A DNA stretch of 40,118 nt from an uncultured Alphaproteobacteria bacterium (GTDB lineage: Bacteria > Pseudomonadota > Alphaproteobacteria > Rhodobacterales > Rhodobacteraceae): NCBI GenBank assembly GCA_902537235.1, contig CACBAO010000016.1, positions 1 to 40,118 on the forward strand, given 5' to 3'. Below the pieces are notes generated by a model. That model worked only from the letters and a program-made list of their open reading frames with translations, did no database searches and had not been told where the DNA came from. The position numbers were made by a program, and so were the translations under genes. Positions within the stretch are counted from its first letter, which is position 1; the number at the start of each line of letters is the position of its first letter. Below, piece after piece: positions 26,868-35,414 of this stretch.

Positions 26868-28316
26868 TTAACTAGCCCCTAATTTTATCGCAATATTTTT
26901 TGTTTGGACATAATTTAGGAGCGCTTCTCGTCCTTTTTCTCTTCCATATCCAGACTTTCCATATCCCCCAAACGGTGTTTCAACACCACCAGCAAACCAC
27001 TCATTTATAAAGAATTGGCCTGCTCTTACTTTTTGTGCACAATGCATAGCTCTGTCAAGGTCTTTAGTAAATACACCGCCTACGAGACCGTATTCGGTTC
27101 CGTTCGAGATACTTATGGCTTCGTTATCATCTTTAAATTTAAGTATTGATAGCACTGGTCCAAATATTTCGGTTTGAGCTATTTCCATATTCTGATCAAC
27201 ATCGGCAAAAACTGTAGGTTCTAAGAAAAATCCCTTATTATTTAGTTTTCTTGCACCTGTTACAGCCTTTGCTCCTTGCTTTTGGGCTTCATCACAGATT
27301 GAAACCGCTCTATCTCGTTGTTTTAAGGAGATCATAGCGCCCATATTATTTGCAAACTCGTCTCTTTCAATACCTACTCCAACAGACATATTCTTTGCAA
27401 CGTCTTCCGCCAAACCAACAACCTCGTCATAAACTTTCTCATGAACTACTAATCGTGACATTGCTGAGCAAACTTGTCCTGCATTGAAGAAAATGCCTTT
27501 TCTGATGTTTTCTCTCAAGTTAGTCATTGAAGCGTCTTGATAAACAATCCCCGCTGATTTTCCACCGAGTTCCAATACAGTGGGTACTATATTTTTTGCA
27601 GCCGCCGTTGCAATAGCAGATCCCGTTTTAACTGAGCCTGTAAAAGCTATTTGGTTGATATTTTTATGAGAACATAAATATTCACCCGCCGTTCCGCCTA
27701 TTCCGCAAATAATATTTACAGTTCCAGCTGGAAAATCTGCGGCTTCTACAGCTTTGGCAAAGAAATATTGGGTTATCGGTGTAAGTTCTGGAGATTTAAT
27801 TACACACGCATTCCCCGTCGTTAAACCAGTAGACAAAGATCTCGCTGTCATCTCCATCGGGAAATTCCAAGGAATGACTTGAGCAGACACACCGTAAGGT
27901 TCATAGGAAGTGAAATCATAGTATGCTGATCCAAGAGGTATTGAACGACCCTCTAGCGTTTCGGCCTGGTTCCCATAATATTCAAAGTATCTAGCAGCAT
28001 TTGTTACTTCAAATTTGGCTTCAAAAAGCGTTTTACCGGCTTCCATAGACAATAATGGAGCAATTTCTTCTAAATTTTCTACTAAATACTCACCGATTTT
28101 TTTTACCATTCTTGCACGTTCTACCGGGCGCATATTTGTTAGAAAACCGCTTCCATGAATCTTTTTCGCAGCAGAAACAGCCTTATCAACGTCAGCATTA
28201 TCCGCAATGGCTTGGTCAGCTAATTTCTCCCCTGTACCTGGGTTATCTACTTGAATTACACCCGCACCACCATCAACAAATTTTCCATCTATATAATTCT
28301 GCCAGTAATCCTTCAT
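26868..28316 (-). CDS. NAD(P)-dependent aldehyde dehydrogenase
   Basis: A 482-residue ALDH superfamily enzyme. The oxyanion asparagine N151 (IPWNFPM), K174 of the cofactor pocket, general base E249 (LELGGKSAG) and nucleophile C283 (GQVCSA) are all present. Overall it resembles betaine-aldehyde/aminoaldehyde dehydrogenases, but the specificity cannot be set from these motifs. The start ATG 28314-28316 has GAGAGG about eight bases upstream. It heads a six-gene minus-strand run and diverges from the GST gene across 94 AT-rich bases that must hold both promoters. Confidence 0.93.
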   Translation of the reverse strand: MKDYWQNYIDGKFVDGGAGVIQVDNPGTGEKLADQAIADNADVDKAVSAAKKIHGSGFLTNMRPVERARMVKKIGEYLVENLEEIAPLLSMEAGKTLFEAKFEVTNAARYFEYYGNQAETLEGRSIPLGSAYYDFTSYEPYGVSAQVIPWNFPMEMTARSLSTGLTTGNACVIKSPELTPITQYFFAKAVEAADFPAGTVNIICGIGGTAGEYLCSHKNINQIAFTGSVKTGSAIATAAAKNIVPTVLELGGKSAGIVYQDASMTNLRENIRKGIFFNAGQVCSAMSRLVVHEKVYDEVVGLAEDVAKNMSVGVGIERDEFANNMGAMISLKQRDRAVSICDEAQKQGAKAVTGARKLNNKGFFLEPTVFADVDQNMEIAQTEIFGPVLSILKFKDDNEAISISNGTEYGLVGGVFTKDLDRAMHCAQKVRAGQFFINEWFAGGVETPFGGYGKSGYGREKGREALLNYVQTKNIAIKLGAS

Positions 28317-28410
28317 TGCAAGACCTCTCGTTAACTATTAAAGACAAATTTAAATTTTAATTATATAATACAACAATAAATTTTTAAATTATCAATTTTA
28401 TAGGAAAAAG

Positions 28411-29046
28411 ATGATATTTTATGATTGTAATACTGCGCCAAGCCCTCGCAGGGTTCGTATGTTTATCCAAGAAAAAAAAATCAACATCGAGACTAAGAAC
28501 GTTGATTTAAGAAATTCAGAACAAATGGAGGATTGGTTTTCAAAAATAAATCCACGAAATACAGTTCCTGTCTTAGTTTCTAAAGAAAACAACATCTTTT
28601 ATCACAGTCTTTCTATATGTGTTTATCTTGAACAAGAGTTCCCTGAAATAAATCTACTTGGAAGCACAAACGAAGAAAAGGGACAAATAATAAACTCAAT
28701 TAATGACGTTGAAAGTAATTTATTTATAGCAATTGCAGATTGTTTAAGAAATACTTCCAAAGCTATGAAAAATAGGGCTATTACCGGTCCGAAAAATTAT
28801 GAACAAATTCCAGAATTAGCAATTAGGGGAAGAGAAAGGGTTAAATCATACTTTGAAATATTAAACCACCAATTAAGTGGTAAATCCTTTTTGTGCTCAG
28901 ATAGGTTTACGGCAGCCGATATATGGGCGTTTGTTGCTGTTGATTTTACGAGAGCAATCAAAGAGCCAATACCTGATTTAATGACCGGTTTGAGGGATTG
29001 GTATGAAAGCGTTTCTAAGAGGGATAGTGCACAATTAAAACTATAA
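28411..29046 (+). CDS. Glutathione S-transferase family protein
   Basis: A 211-residue protein. The N-terminal thioredoxin-like domain carries P-S-P-R-R-V at 10-15 (S11 the likely glutathione-activating residue), NTVPVL with the cis-proline and YHSLSICVYLE in place of the usual E-S-x-A-I. The C-terminal helical domain (about 90-205) includes FTAADIWAF. It should bind glutathione in the cytoplasm; the electrophile is unknown. AGGAAAA precedes the ATG. The RNase D gene begins ten bases after its stop. Confidence 0.9.
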   Translation: MIFYDCNTAPSPRRVRMFIQEKKINIETKNVDLRNSEQMEDWFSKINPRNTVPVLVSKENNIFYHSLSICVYLEQEFPEINLLGSTNEEKGQIINSINDVESNLFIAIADCLRNTSKAMKNRAITGPKNYEQIPELAIRGRERVKSYFEILNHQLSGKSFLCSDRFTAADIWAFVAVDFTRAIKEPIPDLMTGLRDWYESVSKRDSAQLKL

Positions 29047-29056
29047 AGGGAATTAA

Positions 29057-30214
29057 GTGTCAATAATTGATACTACTCAGGATCTTGAGGCTTTTTGTTT
29101 GGCGGCCGCAAATTATCCCTATGTAACCATTGATACGGAGTTTATGCGTGATAAGACTTATTACGCTAAACTATGTTTAATTCAAATTGCTTATCCTGAA
29201 AAAGGTAAAGACAGTTTTGCGTTAATAGATCCACTATCAGAAAAACTATCCCTAAAACCATTTTTTGACCTTTTAGCAAATGAAGGTGTTTTAAAAGTTC
29301 TGCATTCAGGAAGGCAGGATCTAGAAATCTTTTTCAATAAAACAGGCGTACTTCCAAAACCTATATTCGATACTCAAATCGCTGCTATGGTTTGCGGCTT
29401 TGGAGATCAAGTTGCTTATGAGACTTTAGTAAATCAAATTGCAGAGAAAAAAATAGATAAATCTAGCAGGTTTACAGATTGGTCAAAGAGACCACTTTCA
29501 GATAAGCAGATCAATTATGCCTTAACTGATGTAACTTATTTAAGAACTATTTATGAAAAGCTTAAAGATGAAATAAATAACTCTAATAGACTTTCTTGGG
29601 TAAAAGAAGAATTTGATATTCTTAAAAACCCTAAAACGTATTCCACTGACCCAGACGAGTCTTGGAAAAAGATAAGGCTTCGAAGGAAAGATCAAGATTT
29701 TGTTAAAATTATAAAGAGTATTTCTTCGTTTAGGGAAAATGAAGCTCAGAGAAGGGATTTACCAAGAGGACATATTTTAAAAGATGAAGAAATAATTCAA
29801 ATAGCTTCTCAGAGGCCAAAAAAACTTCAAGATCTTTATAGCTCTAGATTACCATCCAAGGCGTTAAAAACTGGCTGGATTGCAAAAGGTATAATAGAGT
29901 GTATCGAAAGCTCTAAATCTTTACCCGACGAGCCTATAGAGGACTATCAATATATTCCCCTATCTTCGAGCCAGTTAGCCCTCGTTGAGCTTTTGAAAGT
30001 TCTTCTTAAATTTAATGCCTCTTGTCATAATGTGGCAACAAAATTAATTGCCAGTTCGAAGGATATTGAAATGATTGCACGACACGAGAATCCAAATGTG
30101 AGAGCTTTAGAGGGATGGAGGTTCAAAATTTTTGGTGAAGATGCATTGAAACTAAAGAATGGTGAAATATCTCTTACGTTCAATGATAATGGGCTACATC
30201 TTATAACAGTATAA
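29057..30214 (+). CDS. rnd: Ribonuclease D
   Basis: A 385-residue 3'-5' exoribonuclease acting in tRNA and stable-RNA maturation. The DEDDy catalytic set is complete: D26 and E28 (TIDTEFMRD), D88 (HSGRQDLE), Y154 and D158 (YALTDVTYL). A HRDC domain follows at about 205-285 (RENEAQRRDLPRGHIL). The start is GTG 29057 with AAAGGG six bases upstream, and the N-terminus fits the family. It lies between GST and sufE in a plus-strand run. Confidence 0.96.
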   Translation: MSIIDTTQDLEAFCLAAANYPYVTIDTEFMRDKTYYAKLCLIQIAYPEKGKDSFALIDPLSEKLSLKPFFDLLANEGVLKVLHSGRQDLEIFFNKTGVLPKPIFDTQIAAMVCGFGDQVAYETLVNQIAEKKIDKSSRFTDWSKRPLSDKQINYALTDVTYLRTIYEKLKDEINNSNRLSWVKEEFDILKNPKTYSTDPDESWKKIRLRRKDQDFVKIIKSISSFRENEAQRRDLPRGHILKDEEIIQIASQRPKKLQDLYSSRLPSKALKTGWIAKGIIECIESSKSLPDEPIEDYQYIPLSSSQLALVELLKVLLKFNASCHNVATKLIASSKDIEMIARHENPNVRALEGWRFKIFGEDALKLKNGEISLTFNDNGLHLITV

Positions 30215-30234
30215 AGTTGTTAAGGAATATACAC

Positions 30235-30648
30235 ATGAATTTCGATCAAATTAAGGAAGACCTCGATTTATTTAGTGAGTGGGAAGATAGATACGGATAT
30301 ATAATCGATTTGGGAAAGCAGATCTCTCTGCCAGATGAAAAGAAAATAGACAAAAATAAGGTAAATGGTTGCGCAAGTCAGGTTTGGCTAGATATGACAT
30401 GGGACAAACCTAGCAATGCTAAAGTATTTAATATAGAAGGAGACTCTGATGCTCTAATAGTTAAGGGCTTAATCGCTATTCTTTTGAGCCTATATAAAGG
30501 TAAAACATTTGTTGAAGCACAAGCCGTTGATCCAAAGGCAGAGTTTGAGAAATTAGGCTTAAACGCTCACCTTTCTTCACAAAGATCAAATGGGTTAAAA
30601 TCTATGATTGACCAAATTAAAATTTTCGTGAACACTGAAGAAAATTGA
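30235..30648 (+). CDS. sufE: SufE family cysteine-desulfuration protein
   Basis: A 137-residue sulfur-acceptor protein that takes persulfide sulfur from a SufS-type cysteine desulfurase. The active cysteine is C46 in VNGCASQVW. The start is ATG 30235 with AAGGA eight bases upstream; an in-frame TTG at 30217 would add only six residues and lies too close to the rnd stop. No other suf gene is in the window, as is common in alphaproteobacteria where sufE lies apart. The next gene is a corrinoid protein 21 bases on. Confidence 0.93.
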   Translation: MNFDQIKEDLDLFSEWEDRYGYIIDLGKQISLPDEKKIDKNKVNGCASQVWLDMTWDKPSNAKVFNIEGDSDALIVKGLIAILLSLYKGKTFVEAQAVDPKAEFEKLGLNAHLSSQRSNGLKSMIDQIKIFVNTEEN

Positions 30649-30658
30649 GTCTCTTACT

Positions 30659-30663
30659 GGAGG
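30659..30663 (+). promoter_or_regulatory. Strong Shine-Dalgarno of the corrinoid protein gene
   Basis: GGAGG lies six bases before ATG 30670. It is the clearest ribosome site in the window and suggests high expression of the corrinoid protein. Confidence 0.7.
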
Positions 30664-30669
30664 TTTGGT

Positions 30670-31380
30670 ATGTCTGACGAAGAAGAAGTTGACGACGAAA
30701 TTATTCTTAGTGAGCTTAATGACGATGAGCTCGTTCTCCAAATGCACGATGATCTATATGATGGTCTTAATGATGAGATCGTTGAAGGTGTAAACATCCT
30801 TTTGGAGAGAAAATGGCAACCTTACGATGTTTTAACAAAAGCATTAGTAGAAGGCATGCGGATAGTTGGAGAGGACTTTCGTGATGGCATATTGTTCGTA
30901 CCGGAAGTTTTATTAGCAGCCAATGCCATGAAGGCAGGAATGGCAATTCTTAAGCCACTGTTAGCAGAAACAGGTGCGCCGCGTTTAGGAAAGCTTGTGA
31001 TTGGCACAGTAAAGGGTGATATACACGATATTGGAAAAAACCTTGTGATCATGATGATGGAAGGTGCAGGCTTTGAGGTAAGAGACTTAGGAATAAATAA
31101 TCCCGTTGAAAACTACTTAACAGCGCTTGAGGAAGAGGAACCAGACTTTTTGGGTATGTCTGCGTTATTGACAACAACTATGCCCTATATGAAGGTGGTA
31201 ATTGATACATTAGTAGAAAAAGGATTAAGAGATAAGTACATGGTTTTAGTTGGTGGGGCGCCTTTGAACGAAGAATTTAGCAAATCAATTGGCGCTGACG
31301 CATATTGTAGAGATGCTGCTGTCGCCGTTGAAACAGCTAAAGACATGATGAAAAGAAAGCATAATCAATTAAAAGCTTAG
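30670..31380 (+). CDS. Corrinoid (B12-binding) methyl-carrier protein, MtbC/MetH-like
   Basis: A 236-residue protein with an acidic N-terminal tail (1-30), a helical methionine-synthase B12-binding cap (about 35-100, FVPEVLLAANAM) and a Rossmann B12-binding domain (about 105-230). The base-off motif D117-x-H119-x-x-G122 is intact (KGDIHDIG), with SALLTTTMPYM and VGGAPLNEEF lower down. Such carriers pass a methyl group from a substrate-specific methyltransferase to another acceptor. Similar proteins in marine Rhodobacterales usually sit by one-carbon or methylated-amine genes; here no methyltransferase or reactivase is near. GGAGG precedes the ATG. Confidence 0.92.
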   Translation: MSDEEEVDDEIILSELNDDELVLQMHDDLYDGLNDEIVEGVNILLERKWQPYDVLTKALVEGMRIVGEDFRDGILFVPEVLLAANAMKAGMAILKPLLAETGAPRLGKLVIGTVKGDIHDIGKNLVIMMMEGAGFEVRDLGINNPVENYLTALEEEEPDFLGMSALLTTTMPYMKVVIDTLVEKGLRDKYMVLVGGAPLNEEFSKSIGADAYCRDAAVAVETAKDMMKRKHNQLKA

Positions 31381-31414
31381 TCCATTTAATTAAAAGAAAG
31401 AGTAATTATTTCAG

Positions 31415-32074
31415 TTAGAAATTTGATATTACTGACTCAAACATCTTCAATCCCGATACGCTACCTAACTCCTTATCAACTGCTCTTTCTGGATGTGGCA
31501 TCATTCCGATAACGCGCTTGTTTTTTGAGCAAACCCCTGCGATATCTTTGATTGAACCATTTGGATTGTCTCTATACTTTAAAACGATCCCTTCATTTTG
31601 TTCTAACTCCTCAATTTCTGGGCCATTTAAAAAATACTGACCGTCATGATGCGCTATAGGAATTGAAATGGTTCTATTGTGCTCAAAATTAGAGGTAAAA
31701 AATGTTTTATTGTTTGCTACAATCAAATCTTGGTCCTTACAAATAAATTTTTGATTAGTATTTGGTATTAATGCTCCCGGTAATATCTTCGTCTCTGTTA
31801 AAATTTGAAAACCATTGCAAATTCCGATAATAAATCCCCCAATCTCATAAAAGTTTTTAACAGCTTTCATAATAGGGGATTTTGCCGCTATCGCTCCGCA
31901 TCTGAGATAGTCACCATAGGAGAACCCTCCCGGAAGTACAACAAGGTCAACTTTTGGAAGGGTTGTTTCTTTATGCCAGATCATTTTGACATCAAATTCA
32001 GGAAATATTTCAAAAGCTCTTTGACAATCTTTGTCACAATTAGAACCAGGAAAAACTATGACTCCACACTTTAT
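31415..32074 (-). CDS. purQ: Phosphoribosylformylglycinamidine synthase, glutaminase subunit
   Basis: A class I glutamine amidotransferase subunit that supplies ammonia to PurL. Catalytic C86 (GICNGFQ) and H194/E196 (MPHPERAV) are present. Full homology runs upstream of the first ATG (codon 31) through the required N-terminal motif VFPGSNCDKD. In that frame a TGA occurs upstream, and between it and the motif there is no ATG, GTG or TTG. The position where the family begins (Met-Lys-x-x-V) is ATA at 32072-32074, preceded by another ATA. GAGG lies 7-10 bases upstream. The start is therefore placed at ATA 32074, giving 219 residues, a normal length. It overlaps the purS stop by one base. Confidence 0.9.
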   Translation of the reverse strand: MKCGVIVFPGSNCDKDCQRAFEIFPEFDVKMIWHKETTLPKVDLVVLPGGFSYGDYLRCGAIAAKSPIMKAVKNFYEIGGFIIGICNGFQILTETKILPGALIPNTNQKFICKDQDLIVANNKTFFTSNFEHNRTISIPIAHHDGQYFLNGPEIEELEQNEGIVLKYRDNPNGSIKDIAGVCSKNKRVIGMMPHPERAVDKELGSVSGLKMFESVISNF

Positions 32075-32340
32075 TATTCTGAAACCTCATAATATGTGAA
32101 TTCTTCAATTACGGAATTAGTAAGCAAATCTGCACAGATTCTTTCTACTTCTTTAATAGCTTGTTCTCTATTTTTCGATGATGCCGTTATCTCAAAGAGC
32201 TTTCCTTGTTTTACATCCAAAATATTTCCTAGACTATTTATATTGATAGATTGCTTGATAGCCTCTCCTTGTGGGTCAAGAACACCTTTTTTAAGAATAA
32301 CCTCAACTTTAAATTTGAAAACTTTTTCATTAAAGGTCAT
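32074..32340 (-). CDS. purS: Phosphoribosylformylglycinamidine synthase subunit PurS
   Basis: An 88-residue protein with the PurS pattern: KVEVILKKGVLDPQGEAI near residues 11-28, then SLGNILDVKQGKLFEI, and the AIKEVERICADLL helix. It forms the small structural subunit linking PurL and PurQ in the three-part FGAM synthase. The ATG at 32338-32340 overlaps the purC stop by four bases (ATGA). Downstream purQ starts within its stop codon. Confidence 0.95.
   Translation of the reverse strand: MTFNEKVFKFKVEVILKKGVLDPQGEAIKQSININSLGNILDVKQGKLFEITASSKNREQAIKEVERICADLLTNSVIEEFTYYEVSE
32085..32088 (-). promoter_or_regulatory. Candidate Shine-Dalgarno for the ATA start of purQ
   Basis: GAGG on the minus strand lies seven bases before one ATA (32075-32077) and ten bases before the next (32072-32074). 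The family N-terminus favours the second and the spacing favours the first. Both lie at the purS stop codon. Confidence 0.5.
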
Positions 32341-33089
32341 CGTACGGCACTTCTCACATTTTTTGGTAATAAATCAAATCTATCCGCTACTTCAGTGTAT
32401 GCAATTGAAATACTACCTTCATTCAATCTAAAAACATCTTTATCGAGGCGTTTTTTTGTTTTTGAGTCCCATAGACGACAGGTATCAGGACTTATTTCAT
32501 CAGCAATAATTAGTTTTTCGCCCTCTGATCTAAAGCTTCTGCCGATTTCAATCTTGAAGTCTACAAGTGTCAGATTGACTGCAGAAAGCAGGCCAGATAG
32601 AAAATCATTTGTTCTTAAGGCTATCTCAAATATCTCTCCTAGTTCTGTTTCTGTAGCCCACTCAAAAGTACTTATTTGACTTTCAGTAACCAATGGATCA
32701 TTTAGACTGTCATCCTTGTAGTAAAACTCCACTAATGGTCTAGGTAAACGTTTACCTTCCTCTATGCCCAATCTTTTTGATAAGGAGCCAGCTGCGATAT
32801 TTCGGACGACTACTTCTAAAGGTATGATGTCACACTTTTCTACCAATTGTTCGCGCATATTTAATCTACTTATAAAGTGGGTTGGAACATTAACAGAATT
32901 AAGTTTTTGCATAAAAAATTCTGACAAAAAATTATTTAGAACTCCCTTACCTTCTATGACCTCCTTTTTTTTTGCATTAAAGGCGGTTGCCTCATCCTTG
33001 AAATGCTGGATTAAGCTATAGGAATCTCCCGTAGAGTACAAAATCTTCGCCTTGCCTTCATAAAGTTTTTTCTTTTTTTTGATAGTCAT
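32337..33089 (-). CDS. purC: Phosphoribosylaminoimidazole-succinocarboxamide synthase (SAICAR synthetase)
   Basis: A 250-residue SAICAR synthetase of the purine pathway. Recognisable segments are KLYEGKAKILY at the N-terminus, FKDEATAFNAKK, PLEVVVRNIAAGS and DEISPDTCRLWD. The length matches bacterial PurC. The ATG at 33087-33089 overlaps the purB stop by one base (TAATG), and the stop overlaps purS, so purB-purC-purS-purQ is one translationally coupled operon. Confidence 0.97.
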   Translation of the reverse strand: MTIKKKKKLYEGKAKILYSTGDSYSLIQHFKDEATAFNAKKKEVIEGKGVLNNFLSEFFMQKLNSVNVPTHFISRLNMREQLVEKCDIIPLEVVVRNIAAGSLSKRLGIEEGKRLPRPLVEFYYKDDSLNDPLVTESQISTFEWATETELGEIFEIALRTNDFLSGLLSAVNLTLVDFKIEIGRSFRSEGEKLIIADEISPDTCRLWDSKTKKRLDKDVFRLNEGSISIAYTEVADRFDLLPKNVRSAVR

Positions 33090-34396
33090 TATTTGGTACC
33101 AAAAACTCTCTTAAATAAAGTGTCAACAAATTTTGTATGATACTCCAGTTTAGAAATCTCCAATAGCTCATTTTCATTTATATGTGACTTTATAAAACTA
33201 TCTCTTTGAGCTTCTTTTATGAAGTCCAAATTTTCTGAGTTCCAAACCTTCATTGCAACTTTTTGTACATTAGCATAAGCATTCTCACGGCTAACTCCTT
33301 TCTGGGTCAACATAAGTAACAGCTGCTGTGAATTGTATAGGCCTTTAGATTTTTCCATATTCCTTTTCATATTTTCTGGATAAACACGCAAATCCTTTAT
33401 AACGTTTGTAAGACGTTTGATGGCAAAATCTAACGTAATAGTTGTATCTGGACCAATATTTCTTTCTACCGAGCTATGAGAAATATCTCTTTCATGCCAA
33501 AGCGTAATATTTTCGAGTGCGGGGATTACAGCCATCCTAACTAATCTTGCTAAACCAGTGAGGTTTTCTGAAAGTACTGGGTTTCTCTTGTGTGGCATAG
33601 CGCTTGAACCTTTTTGGCCTTCTGAGAAGTTCTCTTCCGCTTCAAGCACTTCAGATCTACTCAAATGTCTAATTTCTGTTGCGATTCTTTCGATAGAGGA
33701 GGCTATAATTGCCAACACAGAAAAAAACATTGCGTGTCTATCTCTAGGAATGATTTGGGTTGATATTGTTTCCGGAAAGAGATTAAGTTTTTTACATACC
33801 ATTGCCTCCACCTTAGGATCAATGTTTGCAAAAGTTCCAACAGCACCTGATAGAGCTCCAGTTGAAATTTCTTTCTTAGCATTATGTAATCTTATAAGAT
33901 TTCTTTCCATCTCTGCGTACGCCTGCGCTAGTTTTAAGCCAAAAGTTGTTGGTTCTGCGAATATCCCATGACTGCGCCCTATACAAATGGTATCTTTATG
34001 TTCGAAAGCTCTTACCTTTATAACATCTAATAGGTCTTTTAAGCCTTTTTCAAGATAGTTAGATGCGTTAACCAATTGTATGTTGAAACATGTGTCAAGT
34101 ACATCAGAAGACGTTAAACCTTGGTGAACAAATCTTGAGCTCTCTCCAATAAACTTTGAAAGATATGTAAGAAAAGCAATTACGTCATGCTTTGTTATTT
34201 TTTCAATGGCATCAATTTCATCAATGTCATAATCTATACCGCTAGCCTTCAAAACATTTTTCGTTGTTCCCTTAGGAATAAGGCTTATACTTTCCATAGC
34301 TTCGCAAGCATATGCTTCGATTTCAAACCAAATTTTATACTTTTCTTGCTGTGACCATACTTTTATCATTTCTGGCCTAGAGTAACGCTTTATCAT
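33089..34396 (-). CDS. purB: Adenylosuccinate lyase
   Basis: A 435-residue lyase that acts twice in purine synthesis, splitting SAICAR and adenylosuccinate to release fumarate. The superfamily signature GSSAMPHKRNP lies at 263-273, with catalytic-site TSSD at 95-98 and H143 in GRSHG. The N-terminus (RYSRPEM) is of the alphaproteobacterial type. It starts 62 bases after miaA. An operon with purC, purS and purQ follows; purL is not in the window. Confidence 0.97.
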   Translation of the reverse strand: MIKRYSRPEMIKVWSQQEKYKIWFEIEAYACEAMESISLIPKGTTKNVLKASGIDYDIDEIDAIEKITKHDVIAFLTYLSKFIGESSRFVHQGLTSSDVLDTCFNIQLVNASNYLEKGLKDLLDVIKVRAFEHKDTICIGRSHGIFAEPTTFGLKLAQAYAEMERNLIRLHNAKKEISTGALSGAVGTFANIDPKVEAMVCKKLNLFPETISTQIIPRDRHAMFFSVLAIIASSIERIATEIRHLSRSEVLEAEENFSEGQKGSSAMPHKRNPVLSENLTGLARLVRMAVIPALENITLWHERDISHSSVERNIGPDTTITLDFAIKRLTNVIKDLRVYPENMKRNMEKSKGLYNSQQLLLMLTQKGVSRENAYANVQKVAMKVWNSENLDFIKEAQRDSFIKSHINENELLEISKLEYHTKFVDTLFKRVFGTK

Positions 34397-34458
34397 CTCT
34401 TAAATTTCATTGGGGCACTAGGTTATAGTTATTATTTATTAATGTAGAGTGCAACGAA

Positions 34459-35370
34459 TTAATTATTTGCTTTTACTTTTTTAACTATTTTTTTGATATC
34501 TAACCTATTCAATTCAGGAGTATTAATGGGGCTCCAGTTTTTCATATAATTTCTTTGCCAAGTTCTTTGTCTTTTTGCAAATTGGCGTGTCTTAAGGGCA
34601 ATATTTTGGAATAGTTTTTCAAAACTTATTTCCCCTTTTAAGTAACTAACTATCTCTTCTGCGCCTATTGCTTTTGCAAAAGGTAATTTTTTATCCCAAC
34701 AAGTGTTATAGACTTGCTCTACTTCTTTTATAACACCACATTCCAACATATGATTGACCCTATTACTTATCCTATTAGCCAAACACTCTTTTTCTAATTC
34801 AACCAATAATAATGTTGCGTTTGATACAGAAATTAATGGGGACGTATCTTTGCTTTGCCAATATAATATACTCTTGCCGGTTGCTTCTAGCACTTCCCAT
34901 GCTCTTTGAACTCTTCGTCTGTTATTGGTATCTATTTTCTCTAAAATATCTGGATCATTTATATTTAAACCCTCTAAGAAAAAAGAAAGATCACATGAAT
35001 TTGCAAAATCTCTAATCTCTTCTGGGATTTGAGGAATTTGTGACAAACCGTTTAATAATGCGTTAAAATATAATCCTGTACCACCAACAAAAATAAACGT
35101 TTTTGAATTTTTTGAATATAGGTCAAAAATATTTTTAACATCTTTGATCCAATCTCCAACGCTATAATTAACAGTACATGAAACATGACCATAAAGATCA
35201 TGCATTGTCTTCTTTTGTGTTGGGCGATCTGTAAGTATTTTCCAACAATCATACACTTGTAGAGCATCGGCATTGATTATCACAGGGCTTTCAAAATAAT
35301 CAGCAAGCTCAATGGCAAAAGAAGATTTCCCCGAGGCTGTACAACCACTTATACAAATAAATTTGTGCAT
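34459..35370 (-). CDS. miaA: tRNA dimethylallyltransferase
   Basis: A 303-residue enzyme that adds the isopentenyl group to A37 of tRNAs reading UNN codons. It has the P-loop GCTASGKSS at 9-17, followed by INADALQVYD, LTDRPT, GGTGLYFNALLNGL and NRRRVQRAWEV, all typical of MiaA. The length is normal. It lies 44 bases after the MATE gene and 62 bases before purB on the same strand. The MiaB partner is not in the window. Confidence 0.96.
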   Translation of the reverse strand: MHKFICISGCTASGKSSFAIELADYFESPVIINADALQVYDCWKILTDRPTQKKTMHDLYGHVSCTVNYSVGDWIKDVKNIFDLYSKNSKTFIFVGGTGLYFNALLNGLSQIPQIPEEIRDFANSCDLSFFLEGLNINDPDILEKIDTNNRRRVQRAWEVLEATGKSILYWQSKDTSPLISVSNATLLLVELEKECLANRISNRVNHMLECGVIKEVEQVYNTCWDKKLPFAKAIGAEEIVSYLKGEISFEKLFQNIALKTRQFAKRQRTWQRNYMKNWSPINTPELNRLDIKKIVKKVKANN

Positions 35371-35414
35371 AGATCCAAAGTACTATTATTTGATAAGTTT
35401 AATACAGATATAAT

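Noticed and set aside
28317-28410. AT-rich spacer between ALDH and GST as a special element
   Set aside because: It is only a short divergent promoter region; no repeat, hairpin or convincing -35/-10 pair stands out from the AT background.
31415-31984. Shorter purQ from the internal ATG at 31982-31984
   Set aside because: It would remove the first strand and the conserved VFPGSNCD motif that is clearly encoded upstream in the same frame.
31805-32679. Plus-strand frames opposite purQ, purS and purC
   Set aside because: The minus-strand pur genes have full family motifs and coupled starts and stops; the opposite frames show no family features.
34415-34452. GCACT and AGTGC arms upstream of purB as a regulatory inverted repeat
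   Set aside because: Five-base arms separated by 28 bases are too weak to separate from chance.
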